Source: Eledone cirrhosa (Eukaryota > Mollusca > Cephalopoda > Octopoda > Eledonidae). From it: DNA of 64,000 nt. Positions within the stretch are counted from its first letter, which is position 1. Each line of letters begins with the position of its first letter. The stretch lies in the NCBI GenBank assembly GCA_964016885.1, contig OZ024742.1, positions 15,190,507 to 15,254,506 of the forward strand, in the 5' to 3' direction. This document shows, one piece after another, positions 1 through 14,163 of this stretch. Position numbers and translations under genes: made by a program. Under the pieces are notes generated by a model. The model was given only the letters and a program-made list of their open reading frames with translations. It had not been told where the DNA came from and did not search any database.

Positions 1-2327
1 GCACCACTTAGCTCAAACTAATCTTATCTAAATTACCATATATATTGGTGAGGTGGCACCACTTAGCTCAAACTAATCATATCTAAATTACCATATATAT
101 TGGTGAGGTGGCACCACTTAGCTCAAACTAATCACATCTAAATTACCATATATATTGGTGAGGTGGCACCACTTAGCTCAATCTCATCATATCTAAATTA
201 CCATATATATTGGTGAGGTGGCACCACTTAACTCAAACTAATCATATCTAAATTACCATATATATATATTGGTGAGGTGGCACCACTTAGCTCAAACTAA
301 TCATATCTAAATTACCATATATATATATTGGTGAGGTGGCACCACTTAGCTCAAACTAATCATATCTAAATTACCATATATATATATTGGTGAGGTGGCA
401 CCACTTAGCTCAAACTAATCATATCTAAATTACCATATATATTGGTGAGGTGGCACCACTTAGCTCAAACTAATCATATCTAAATTACCATATATATTGG
501 TGAGGTGGCACCACTTAGCTCAAACTAATCATATCTAAATTACCATATATATATATATTGGTGAGGTGGCACCACTTAGCTCAAACTAATCATATCTAAA
601 TTACCATATATATTGGTGAGGTGGCACCACTTAGCTCAAACTAATCATATCTAAATTACCATATATATATATTGGTGAGGTGGTACCACTTAGCTCAAAC
701 TAATCACATCTAAATTACCATATATATATATATTGGTGAGGTGGCACCACTTAGCTCAAACTAATCATATCTAAATTACCATATATATTGGTGAGGTGGC
801 ACCCCTTAGCTCAAACTAATCATATCTAAATTACCATATATATATATTGGTGAGGTGGTACCACTTAGCTCAAACTAATCACATCTAAATTACCATATAT
901 ATTGGTGAGGTGGCACCACTTAACTCAAACTAATCATATCTAAATTACCATATATATTGGTGAGGTGGCACCACTTAGCTCAAACTAATCATATCTAAAT
1001 TACCATATATATATATTGGTGAGGTGGCACCACTTAGCTCAAACTAATCATATCTAAATTAACATATATACATATATTGGTGAGGTGGCACCACTTAGCT
1101 CAAACTAATCATATCTAAATTACCATATATATTGGTGAGGTGGCACCACTTAGCTCAAACTAATCATATCTAAATTACCATATATATATATTGGTGAGGT
1201 GGCACCACTTAGCTCAAACTAATCATATCTAAATTACCATATATATATATTGGTGAGGTGGCACCACTTAGCTCAAACTAATCATATCTAAATTACCATA
1301 TATATTGGTGAGGTGGCACCACTTAGCTCAAACTAATCATATCTAAATTACCATATATATTGGTGAGGTGGCACCACTTAGCTCAAACTAATCATATCTA
1401 AATTACCATATATATATATATTGGTGAGGTGGCACCACTTAGCTCAAACTAATCATATCTAAATTACCATATATATTGGTGAGGTGGCACCACTTTGCTC
1501 AAACTAATCATATCTAAATTACCATATATATATATTGGTGAGGTGGTACCACTTAGCTCAAACTAATCACATCTAAATTACCATATATATTGGTGAGGTG
1601 GTACCACTTAGCTCAAACTAATCACATCTAAATTACCATATATATTGGTGAGGTGGCACCACTTAACTCAAACTAATCATATCTAAATTACCATATATAT
1701 TGGTGAGGTGGCACCACTTAGCTCAAACTAATCATATCTAAATTACCATATATATATATATTGGTGAGGTGGCACCACTTAACTCAAACTAATCATATCT
1801 AAATTACCATATATATATATTGGTGAGGTGGTACCACTTAGCTCAAACTAATCACATCTAAATTACCATATATATTGGTGAGGTGGCACCACTTAGCTCA
1901 AACTAATCATATCTAAATTACCATATATATTGGTGAGGTGGCACTACTTAGCTCAAACTAATCATATCTAAATTACCATATATATATATTGGTGAGGTGG
2001 TACCACTTAGCTCAAACTAATCATATCTAAATTACCATATATATATATTGGTGAGGTGGTACCACTTAGCTCAAACTAATCATATCTAAATTACCATATA
2101 TATTGGTGAGGTGGCACCACTTAGCTCAAACTAATCATATCTAAATTACCATATATATTGGTGAGGTGGCACCACTTAGCTCAAACTAATCATATCTAAA
2201 TTACCATATATATTGGTGAGGTGGCACCACTTAGCTCAAACTAATCATATCTAAATTACCATATATATATATTGGTGAGGTGGCACCACTTAGCTCAAAC
2301 TAATCATATCTAAATTACCATATATAT

Positions 2328-2390
2328 GGCCATCCAAACCCATGCAAGCGTGGAACACGGACGTCTAACGATGATGATGATGATGATGAT
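2328..2390 (+). repeat. Embedded LINE/SINE 3' tail, copy 1
   Basis: A fragment starting GGCCATCCAAACCCATGCAA, continuing GCGTGGAACACGGACGTC and ending in (GAT)n sits between ...CCATATATAT and TGGTGAGG of Sat1. It matches the last ~60 bp of the LINE ending at 21479. This copy has the CTAACG variant (shared with the copies at 6702 and 16849). Eight further copies in Sat1 have the same two junctions. Confidence 0.93.
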
Positions 2391-3943
2391 TGGTGAGGTG
2401 GCACCACTTAGCTCAAACTAATCATATCTAAATTACCATATATATATATATATTGGTGAGGTGGCACCACTAAGCTGAAACTAATCATATCTAAATTACC
2501 ATATATATATATTGGTGAGGTGGCACCACTTAGTTCAAACTAATCATATCTAAATTACCATATATATATATTGGTGAGGTGGCACCACTTAGCTCAAACT
2601 AATCATATCTAAATTACCATATATATATATTGGTGAGGTGGCACCACTTAACTCAAACTAAACATATCTAAATTACTATATATATATATTGGTGAGGTGG
2701 CACCACTTAGCTCAAACTAATCATATCTAAATTACCATATATATATATTGGGGAGGTGGCACCACTTAGCTCAAACTAATCACATCTAAATTACCATATA
2801 TATTGGTGAGGTGGCACCACTTAGTTCAAACTAATCATATCTAAATTACCATATATATTGGTGAGGTGGCACCACTTAGCTCAATCTCATCATATCTAAA
2901 TTACCATATATATTGGTGAGGTGGCACCACTTAACTCAAACTAATCATATCTAAATTACCATATATATATATTGGTGAGGTGGCACCACTTAGCTCAAAC
3001 TAATCATATCTAAATTACCATATATATATATTGGTGAGGTGGCACCACTTAGCTCAAACTAATCATATCTAAATTACCATATATATATATTGGTGAGGTG
3101 GCACCACTTAGCTCAAACTAATCATATCTAAATTACCATATATATTGGTGAGGTGGCACCACTTAGCTCAAACTAATCATATCTAAATTACCATATATAT
3201 TGGTGAGGTGGCACCACTTAGCTCAAACTAATCATATCTAAATTACCATATATATATATATTGGTGAGGTGGCACCACTTAGCTCAAACTAATCATATCT
3301 AAATTACCATATATATTGGTGAGGTGGCACCACTTTGCTCAAACTAATCATATCTAAATTACCATATATATATATTGGTAAGGTGGTACCACTTAGCTCA
3401 AACTAATCACATCTAAATTACCATATATATTGGTGAGGTGGTACCACTTAGCTCAAACTAATCACATCTAAATTACCATATATATTGGTGAGGTGGCACC
3501 ACTTAACTCAAACTAATCATATCTAAATTACCATATATATTGGTGAGGTGGCACCACTTAGCTCAAACTAATCATATCTAAATTACCATATATATATATA
3601 TTGGTGAGGTGGCACCACTTAACTCAAACTAATCATATCTAAATTACCATATATATATATTGGTGAGGTGGTACCACTTAGCTCAAACTAATCACATCTA
3701 AATTACCATATATATTGGTGAGGTGGCACCACTTAGCTCAAACTAATCATATCTAAATTACCATATATATTGGTGAGGTGGCACCACTTAGCTCAAACTA
3801 ATCATATCTAAATTACCATATATATATATTGGTGAGGTGGCACCACTAAGCTGAAACTAATCATATCTAAATTACCATATATATATATTGGTGAGGTGGC
3901 ACAACTTAGCTCAAACTAATCATATCTAAATTACCATATATAT

Positions 3944-4006
3944 GGCCATCCAAACCCATGCAAGCGTGGAACACGGACGTCAAACGATGATGATGATGAT
4001 GATGAT
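3944..4006 (+). repeat. Embedded LINE/SINE 3' tail, copy 2
   Basis: Same fragment and same Sat1 junctions as at 2328, but with the CAAACG variant after GACGT. Confidence 0.92.
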
Positions 4007-6701
4007 TGGTGAGGTGGCACCACTTAGCTCAAACTAATCATATCTAAATTACCATATATATATATATATTGGTGAGGTGGCACCACTAAGCTGAAACTAA
4101 TCATATCTAAATTACCATATATATATATTGGTGAGGTGGCACCACTTAGTTCAAACTAATCATATCTAAATTACCATATATATATATTGGTGAGGTGGCA
4201 CCACTTAGCTCAAACTAATCATATCTAAATTACCATATATATATATTGGTGAGGTGGCACCACTTAACTCAAACTAAACATATCTAAATTACTATATATA
4301 TATATTGGTGAGGTGGCACCACTTAGCTCAAACTAATCATATCTAAATTACCATATATATATATTGGTGAGGTGGCACCACTTAGCTCAAACTAATCTTA
4401 TCTAAATTACCATATATATTGGTGAGGTGGCACCACTTAGCTCAAACTAATCATATCTAAATTACCATATATATTGGTGAGGTGGCACCACTTAGCTCAA
4501 ACTAATCACATCTAAATTACCATATATATTGGTGAGGTGGCACCACTTAGCTCAATCTCATCATATCTAAATTACCATATATATTGGTGAGGTGGCACCA
4601 CTTAACTCAAACTAATCATATCTAAATTACCATATATATATATTGGTGAGGTGGCACCACTTAGCTCAAACTAATCATATCTAAATTACCATATATATAT
4701 ATTGGTGAGGTGGCACCACTTAGCTCAAACTAATCATATCTAAATTACCATATATATATATTGGTGAGGTGGCACCACTTAGCTCAAACTAATCATATCT
4801 AAATTACCATATATATTGGTGAGGTGGCACCACTTAGCTCAAACTAATCATATCTAAATTACCATATATATTGGTGAGGTGGCACCACTTAGCTCAAACT
4901 AATCATATCTAAATTACCATATATATATATATTGGTGAGGTGGCACCACTTAGCTCAAACTAATCATATCTAAATTACCATATATATTGGTGAGGTGGCA
5001 CCACTTAGCTCAAACTAATCATATCTAAATTACCATATATATATATTGGTGAGGTGGTACCACTTAGCTCAAACTAATCACATCTAAATTACCATATATA
5101 TATATATTGGTGAGGTGGCACCACTTAGCTCAAACTAATCATATCTAAATTACCATATATATTGGTGAGGTGGCACCCCTTAGCTCAAACTAATCATATC
5201 TAAATTACCATATATATATATTGGTGAGGTGGTACCACTTAGCTCAAACTAATCACATCTAAATTACCATATATATTGGTGAGGTGGCACCACTTAACTC
5301 AAACTAATCATATCTAAATTACCATATATATTGGTGAGGTGGCACCACTTAGCTCAAACTAATCATATCTAAATTACCATATATATATATTGGTGAGGTG
5401 GCACCACTTAGCTCAAACTAATCATATCTAAATTAACATATATACATATATTGGTGAGGTGGCACCACTTAGCTCAAACTAATCATATCTAAATTACCAT
5501 ATATATTGGTGAGGTGGCACCACTTAGCTCAAACTAATCATATCTAAATTACCATATATATATATTGGTGAGGTGGCACCACTTAGCTCAAACTAATCAT
5601 ATCTAAATTACCATATATATATATTGGTGAGGTGGCACCACTTAGCTCAAACTAATCATATCTAAATTACCATATATATTGGTGAGGTGGCACCACTTAG
5701 CTCAAACTAATCATATCTAAATTACCATATATATTGGTGAGGTGGCACCACTTAGCTCAAACTAATCATATCTAAATTACCATATATATATATATTGGTG
5801 AGGTGGCACCACTTAGCTCAAACTAATCATATCTAAATTACCATATATATTGGTGAGGTGGCACCACTTTGCTCAAACTAATCATATCTAAATTACCATA
5901 TATATATATTGGTGAGGTGGTACCACTTAGCTCAAACTAATCACATCTAAATTACCATATATATTGGTGAGGTGGTACCACTTAGCTCAAACTAATCACA
6001 TCTAAATTACCATATATATTGGTGAGGTGGCACCACTTAACTCAAACTAATCATATCTAAATTACCATATATATTGGTGAGGTGGCACCACTTAGCTCAA
6101 ACTAATCATATCTAAATTACCATATATATATATATTGGTGAGGTGGCACCACTTAACTCAAACTAATCATATCTAAATTACCATATATATATATTGGTGA
6201 GGTGGTACCACTTAGCTCAAACTAATCACATCTAAATTACCATATATATTGGTGAGGTGGCACCACTTAGCTCAAACTAATCATATCTAAATTACCATAT
6301 ATATTGGTGAGGTGGCACTACTTAGCTCAAACTAATCATATCTAAATTACCATATATATATATTGGTGAGGTGGTACCACTTAGCTCAAACTAATCATAT
6401 CTAAATTACCATATATATATATTGGTGAGGTGGTACCACTTAGCTCAAACTAATCATATCTAAATTACCATATATATTGGTGAGGTGGCACCACTTAGCT
6501 CAAACTAATCATATCTAAATTACCATATATATTGGTGAGGTGGCACCACTTAGCTCAAACTAATCATATCTAAATTACCATATATATTGGTGAGGTGGCA
6601 CCACTTAGCTCAAACTAATCATATCTAAATTACCATATATATATATTGGTGAGGTGGCACCACTTAGCTCAAACTAATCATATCTAAATTACCATATATA
6701 T

Positions 6702-6764
6702 GGCCATCCAAACCCATGCAAGCGTGGAACACGGACGTCTAACGATGATGATGATGATGATGAT
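6702..6764 (+). repeat. Embedded LINE/SINE 3' tail, copy 3
   Basis: CTAACG variant, exactly 4374 bp from copy 1. The surrounding rare satellite variants share that offset, so it was duplicated with its satellite context. Confidence 0.92.
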
Positions 6765-9066
6765 TGGTGAGGTGGCACCACTTAGCTCAAACTAATCATA
6801 TCTAAATTACCATATATATATATATATTGGTGAGGTGGCACCACTAAGCTGAAACTAATCATATCTAAATTACCATATATATATATTGGTGAGGTGGCAC
6901 CACTTAGTTCAAACTAATCATATCTAAATTACCATATATATATATTGGTGAGGTGGCACCACTTAGCTCAAACTAATCATATCTAAATTACCATATATAT
7001 ATATTGGTGAGGTGGCACCACTTAACTCAAACTAAACATATCTAAATTACTATATATATATATTGGTGAGGTGGCACCACTTAGCTCAAACTAATCATAT
7101 CTAAATTACCATATATATATATTGGGGAGGTGGCACCACTTAGCTCAAACTAATCACATCTAAATTACCATATATATTGGTGAGGTGGCACCACTTAGTT
7201 CAAACTAATCATATCTAAATTACCATATATATTGGTGAGGTGGCACCACTTAGCTCAATCTCATCATATCTAAATTACCATATATATTGGTGAGGTGGCA
7301 CCACTTAACTCAAACTAATCATATCTAAATTACCATATATATATATTGGTGAGGTGGCACCACTTAGCTCAAACTAATCATATCTAAATTACCATATATA
7401 TATATTGGTGAGGTGGCACCACTTAGCTCAAACTAATCATATCTAAATTACCATATATATATATTGGTGAGGTGGCACCACTTAGCTCAAACTAATCATA
7501 TCTAAATTACCATATATATTGGTGAGGTGGCACCACTTAGCTCAAACTAATCATATCTAAATTACCATATATATTGGTGAGGTGGCACCACTTAGCTCAA
7601 ACTAATCATATCTAAATTACCATATATATATATATTGGTGAGGTGGCACCACTTAGCTCAAACTAATCATATCTAAATTACCATATATATTGGTGAGGTG
7701 GCACCACTTTGCTCAAACTAATCATATCTAAATTACCATATATATATATTGGTAAGGTGGTACCACTTAGCTCAAACTAATCACATCTAAATTACCATAT
7801 ATATTGGTGAGGTGGTACCACTTAGCTCAAACTAATCACATCTAAATTACCATATATATTGGTGAGGTGGCACCACTTAACTCAAACTAATCATATCTAA
7901 ATTACCATATATATTGGTGAGGTGGCACCACTTAGCTCAAACTAATCATATCTAAATTACCATATATATATATATTGGTGAGGTGGCACCACTTAACTCA
8001 AACTAATCATATCTAAATTACCATATATATATATTGGTGAGGTGGTACCACTTAGCTCAAACTAATCACATCTAAATTACCATATATATTGGTGAGGTGG
8101 CACCACTTAGCTCAAACTAATCATATCTAAATTACCATATATATTGGTGAGGTGGCACTACTTAGCTCAAACTAATCATATCTAAATTACCATATATATA
8201 TATATTGGTGAGGTGGCACCACTTAGCTCAAACTAATCATATCTAAATTAACATATATACATATATTGGTGAGGTGGCACCACTTAGCTCAAACTAATCA
8301 TATCTAAATTACCATATATATATATTGGTGAGGTGGTACCACTTAGCTCAAACTAATCACATCTAAATTACCATATATATTGGTGAGGTGGTACCACTTA
8401 GCTCAAACTAATCAAATCTAAATTACCATATATATTAGTGAGGTGGCACCACTTAACTCAAACTAATCATATCTAAATTACCATATATATTGGTGAGGTG
8501 GCACCACTTAGCTCAAACTAATCATATCTAAATTACCATATATATATATATTGGTGAGGTGGTACCACTTAGCTCAAACTAATCACATCTAAATTACCAT
8601 ATATATTGGTGAGGTGGCACCACTTAGCTCAAACTAATCATATCTAAATTACCATATATATTGGTGAGGTGGCACTACTTAGCTCAAACTAATCACATCT
8701 AAATTACCATATATATATATTGGTGAGGTGGTACCACTTAGCTCAAACTAATCACATCTAAATTACCATATATATATATTGGTGAGGTGGCACCACTTAG
8801 CTCAAACTAATCATATCTAAATTACCATATATATATATTGGTGAGGTGGCACCACTTAGCTCAAACTAATCACATCTAAATTACCATATATATATATTGG
8901 TGAGGTGGTACCACTTAGCTCAAACTAATCATATCTAAATTACCATATATATTGGTGAGGTGGCACCACTTAGCTCAAACTAATCATATCTAAATTACCA
9001 TATATATATATTGGTGAGGTGGCACCACTTAGCTCAAACTAATCATATCTAAATTACCATATATAT

Positions 9067-9129
9067 GGCCATCCAAACCCATGCAAGCGTGGAACACGGA
9101 CGTCAAACGATGATGATGATGATGATGAT
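9067..9129 (+). repeat. Embedded LINE/SINE 3' tail, copy 4
   Basis: CAAACG variant with Sat1 on both sides. It pairs with copy 6 at an offset of 2355 bp. Confidence 0.92.
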
Positions 9130-9298
9130 TGGTGAGGTGGCACCACTTAGCTCAAACTAATCATATCTAAATTACCATATATATTGGTGAGGTGGCACCA
9201 CTTAGCTCAAACTAATCATATCTAAATTACCATATATATATATTGGTGAGGTGGCACCACTTAGCTCAAACTAATCATATCTAAATTACCATATATAT

Positions 9299-9355
9299 GG
9301 CCATCCAAACCCATGCAAGCGTGGAACACGGACGTCAAACGATGATGATGATGAT
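9299..9355 (+). repeat. Embedded LINE/SINE 3' tail, copy 5
   Basis: CAAACG variant with a short (GAT) tract, only 232 bp after copy 4. This suggests a local duplication of a few monomers plus the tail. Confidence 0.92.
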
Positions 9356-11421
9356 TGGTGAGGTGGCACCACTTAGCTCAAACTAATCATATCTAAATTA
9401 CCATATATATATATTGGTGAGGTGGCACCACTTAGCTCAAACTAATCACATCTAAATTACCATATATATATATTGGTGAGGTGGTACCACTTAGCTCAAA
9501 CTAATCATATCTAAATTACCATATACATATATTGGTGAGGTGGCACCACTTAGCTCAAACTAATCACATCTAAATTACCATATATATTGGTGAGGTGGCA
9601 CCACTTAGCTCAATCTCATCATATCTAAATTACCATATATATTGGTGAGGTGGCACCACTTAACTCAAACTAATCATATCTAAATTACCATATATATATA
9701 TTGGTGAGGTGGCACCACTTAGCTCAAACTAATCATATCTAAATTACCATATATATATATTGGTGAGGTGGCACCACTTAGCTCAAACTAATCATATCTA
9801 AATTACCATATATATATATTGGTGAGGTGGCACCACTTAGCTCAAACTAATCATATCTAAATTACCATATATATTGGTGAGGTGGCACCACTTAGCTCAA
9901 ACTAATCATATCTAAATTACCATATATATTGGTGAGGTGGCACCACTTAGCTCAAACTAATCATATCTAAATTACCATATATATATATATTGGTGAGGTG
10001 GCACCACTTAGCTCAAACTAATCATATCTAAATTACCATATATATTGGTGAGGTGGCACCACTTTGCTCAAACTAATCATATCTAAAATACCATATATAT
10101 ATATTGGTGAGGTGGTACCACTTAGCTCAAACTAATAACATCTAAATTACCATATATATTGGTGAGGTGGTACCACTTAGCTCAAACTAATCACATCTAA
10201 ATTACCATATATATTGGTGAGGTGGCACCACTTAACTCAAACTAATCATATCTAAATTACCATATATATTGGTGAGGTGGCACCACTTAGCTCAAACTAA
10301 TCATATCTAAATTACCATATATATATATATTGGTGAGGTGGCACCACTTAACTCAAACTAGTCATATCTAAATTACCATATATATATATTGGTGAGGTGG
10401 TACCACTTAGCTCAAACTAATCACATCTAAATTACCATATATATTGGTGAGGTGGCACCACTTAGCTCAAACTAATCATATCTAAATTACCATATATATT
10501 GGTGAGGTGGCACTACTTAGCTCAAACTAATCATATCTAAATTACCATATATATATATATTGGTGAGGTGGCACCACTTAGCTCAAACTAATCATATCTA
10601 AATTAACATATATACATATATTGGTGAGGTGGCACCACTTAGCTCAAACTAATCATATCTAAATTACCATATATATATATTGGTGAGGTGGTACCACTTA
10701 GCTCAAACTAATCACATCTAAATTACCATATATATTGGTGAGGTGGTACCACTTAGCTCAAACTAATCAAATCTAAATTACCATATATATTAGTGAGGTG
10801 GCACCACTTAACTCAAACTAATCATATCTAAATTACCATATATATTGGTGAGGTGGCACCACTTAGCTCAAACTAATCATATCTAAATTACCATATATAT
10901 ATATATTGGTGAGGTGGTACCACTTAGCTCAAACTAATCACATCTAAATTACCATATATATTGGTGAGGTGGCACCACTTAGCTCAAACTAATCATATCT
11001 AAATTACCATATATATTGGTGAGGTGGCACTATTTAGCTCAAACTAATCACATCTAAATTACCATATATATATATTGGTGAGGTGGTACCACTTAGCTCA
11101 AACTAATCACATCTAAATTACCATATATATATATTGGTGAGGTGGCACCACTTAGCTCAAACTAATCATATCTAAATTACCATATATATATATTGGTGAG
11201 GTGGCACCACTTAGCTCAAAGTAATCACATCTAAATTACCATATATATATATTGGTGAGGTGGTACCACTTAGCTCAAACTAATCATATCTAAATTACCA
11301 TATATATTGGTGAGGTGGCACCACTTAGCTCAAACTAATCATATCTAAATTACCATATATATATATTGGTGAGGTGGCACCACTTAGCTCAAACTAATCA
11401 TATCTAAATTACCATATATAT

Positions 11422-11478
11422 GGCCATCCAAACCCATGCAAGCGTGGAACACGGACGTCAAACGATGATGATGATGAT
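11422..11478 (+). repeat. Embedded LINE/SINE 3' tail, copy 6
   Basis: CAAACG variant with a short (GAT) tract. It lies 2355 bp from copy 4, the same offset seen for the flanking rare variants CAATCTCATC (7256 and 9611) and ATCAAATC (8411 and 10766). Confidence 0.92.
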
Positions 11479-14097
11479 TGGTGAGGTGGCACCACTTAGC
11501 TCAAACTAATCATATCTAAATTACCATATATATATATATATATATTGGTGAGGTGGCACCACTAAGCTGAAACTAATCATATCTAAATTACCATATATAT
11601 ATATTGGTGAGGTGGCACCACTTAGCTCAAACTAATCACATCTAAATTACCATATATATATATTGGTGAGGTGGTACCACTTAGCTCAAACTAATCATAT
11701 CTAAATTACCATATACATATATTGGTGAGGTGGCACCACTTAGCTGAAACTAATCATATCTAAATTACCATATATATTGGTGAGGTGGCACCACTTAGCT
11801 CAAACTAATCATATCTAAATTACCATATATATATTGGTGAGGTGGCACCACTTAGCTCAAACTAATCATATCTAAATTACCATATATATATATTGGTGAG
11901 GTGGCACCACTTAGCTCAAACTAATCATATCTAAATTACCATATATATATATATTGGTGAGGTGGCACCACTTAGCTCAAACTAATCATATCTAAATTAC
12001 CATATATATTGGTGAGGTGGCACCACTTAGCTCAAGCTAATCATATCTAAATTACCATATATATATATATTGGTGAGGTGGCACCACTTAGCTCAAACTA
12101 ATCATATCTAAATTACCATATATATTGGTGAGGTGGCACCACTTAGCTGAAACTAATCATATCTAAATTACCATATATATATATATTGGTGAGGTGGCAC
12201 TACTTAGCTCAAACTAATCATATCTAAATTACCATATATATTGGTGAGGTGGCACCACTTAGCTCAAACTAATCATATCTATATTACCATATATATATAT
12301 ATTGGTGAGGTGGTACCACTTAGCTCAAACTAATCACATCTAAATTACCATATATATTGGTGAGGTGGCACCACTTAGCTCAAACTAATCATATCTATAT
12401 TACCATATATATATATATTGGTGAGGTGGCACCACTTAGCTCAAACTAATCATATCTAAATTACCATATATATATATATTGGTGAGGTGGCACCACTTAG
12501 CTCAAACTAATCATATCTAAATTACCATATATATTGGTGAGGTGGCACCACTTAGCTCAAACTAATCATATCTAAATTACCATATATATATATTGGTGAG
12601 GTGGCACCACTTAGCTCAAACTAATCATATCTAAATTACCATATATATATATATTGGTGAGGTGGCACCACTTAGCTCAAACTAATCACATCTAAATTAC
12701 CATATATATTGGTGAGGTGGCACCACTTAGCTCAAACTAATCATATCTAAATTACCATATATATATATATTGGTGAGGTGGCACCACTTAGCTCAAACTA
12801 ATCATATCTAAATTAACATATATACATATATTGGTGAGGTGGTACCACTTAGCTCAAACTAATCATATCTAAATTACCATATATATATATTGGTGAGGTG
12901 GTACCACTTAGCTCAAACTAATCACATCTAAATTACCATATATATTGGTGAGGTGGCACCACTTAGCTCAAACTAATCATATCTAAATTACCATATATAT
13001 ATATTGGTGAGGTGGTACCACTTAGCTCAAACTAATCACATCTAAATTACCATATATATTGGTGAGGTGGCACCACTTAGCTCAAACTAATCATATCTAA
13101 ATTACCATATATATATATATTGGTGAGGTGGCACCACTTAGCTCAAACTAATCATATCTAAATTAACATATATACATATATTGGTGAGGTGGCACCACTT
13201 AGCTCAAACTAATCATATCTAAATTACCATATATATATATTGGTGAGGTGGCACCATTTAGCTCAAACTAATCACATCTAAATTACCATATATATATATT
13301 GGTGAGATGGTACCACTTAGCTCAAACTAATCATATCTAAATTACCATATATATTGGTGAGGTGGTACCACTTAGCTCAAACTAATCATATCTAAATTAC
13401 CATATATATTGGTGAGGTGGCACCACTTAGCTCAAACTAATCACATCTAAATTACCATATATATATATTGGTGAGATGGTACCACTTAGCTCAAACTAAT
13501 CATATCTAAATTACCATATATATTGGTGAGGTGGCACCACTTAGCTCAAACTAATCACATCTAAATTACCATATATATATATTGGTGAGGTGGTACCACT
13601 TAGCTCAAACTAATCATATCTAAATTACCATATATATATATTGGTGAGGTGGCACCACTTAGCTCAAACTAATCATATCTAAATTACCATATACATATAT
13701 TGGTGAGGTGGCACCACTTAGCTCAAACTAATCATATCTAAATTACCATATATATTGGTGAGGTGGCACCACTTAGCTCAAACTAATCATATCTAAATTA
13801 CCATATATATTGGTGAGGTGGCACCACTTAGCTCAAACTAATCATATCTAAATTACCATATATATTGGTGAGGTGGCACCACTTAGCTCAAACTAATCAT
13901 ATCTAAATTACCATATATATATATTGGTGAGGTGGCACCACTAAGCTGAAACTAATCATATCTAAATTACCATATATATATATTGGTGAGGTGGCACAAC
14001 TTAGCTCAAACTAATCATATCTAAATTACCATATATATATATTGGTGAGGTGGCACCACTTAGCTCAAACTAATCATATCTAAATTACCATATATAT

Positions 14098-14163
14098 GGC
14101 CATCCAAACCCATGCAAGCGTGGAACACGGACGTCAAACGATGATGATGATGATGATGATGAT
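14098..14163 (+). repeat. Embedded LINE/SINE 3' tail, copy 7
   Basis: CAAACG variant with the longest (GAT) tract of the set. Same Sat1 junctions. Confidence 0.92.
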
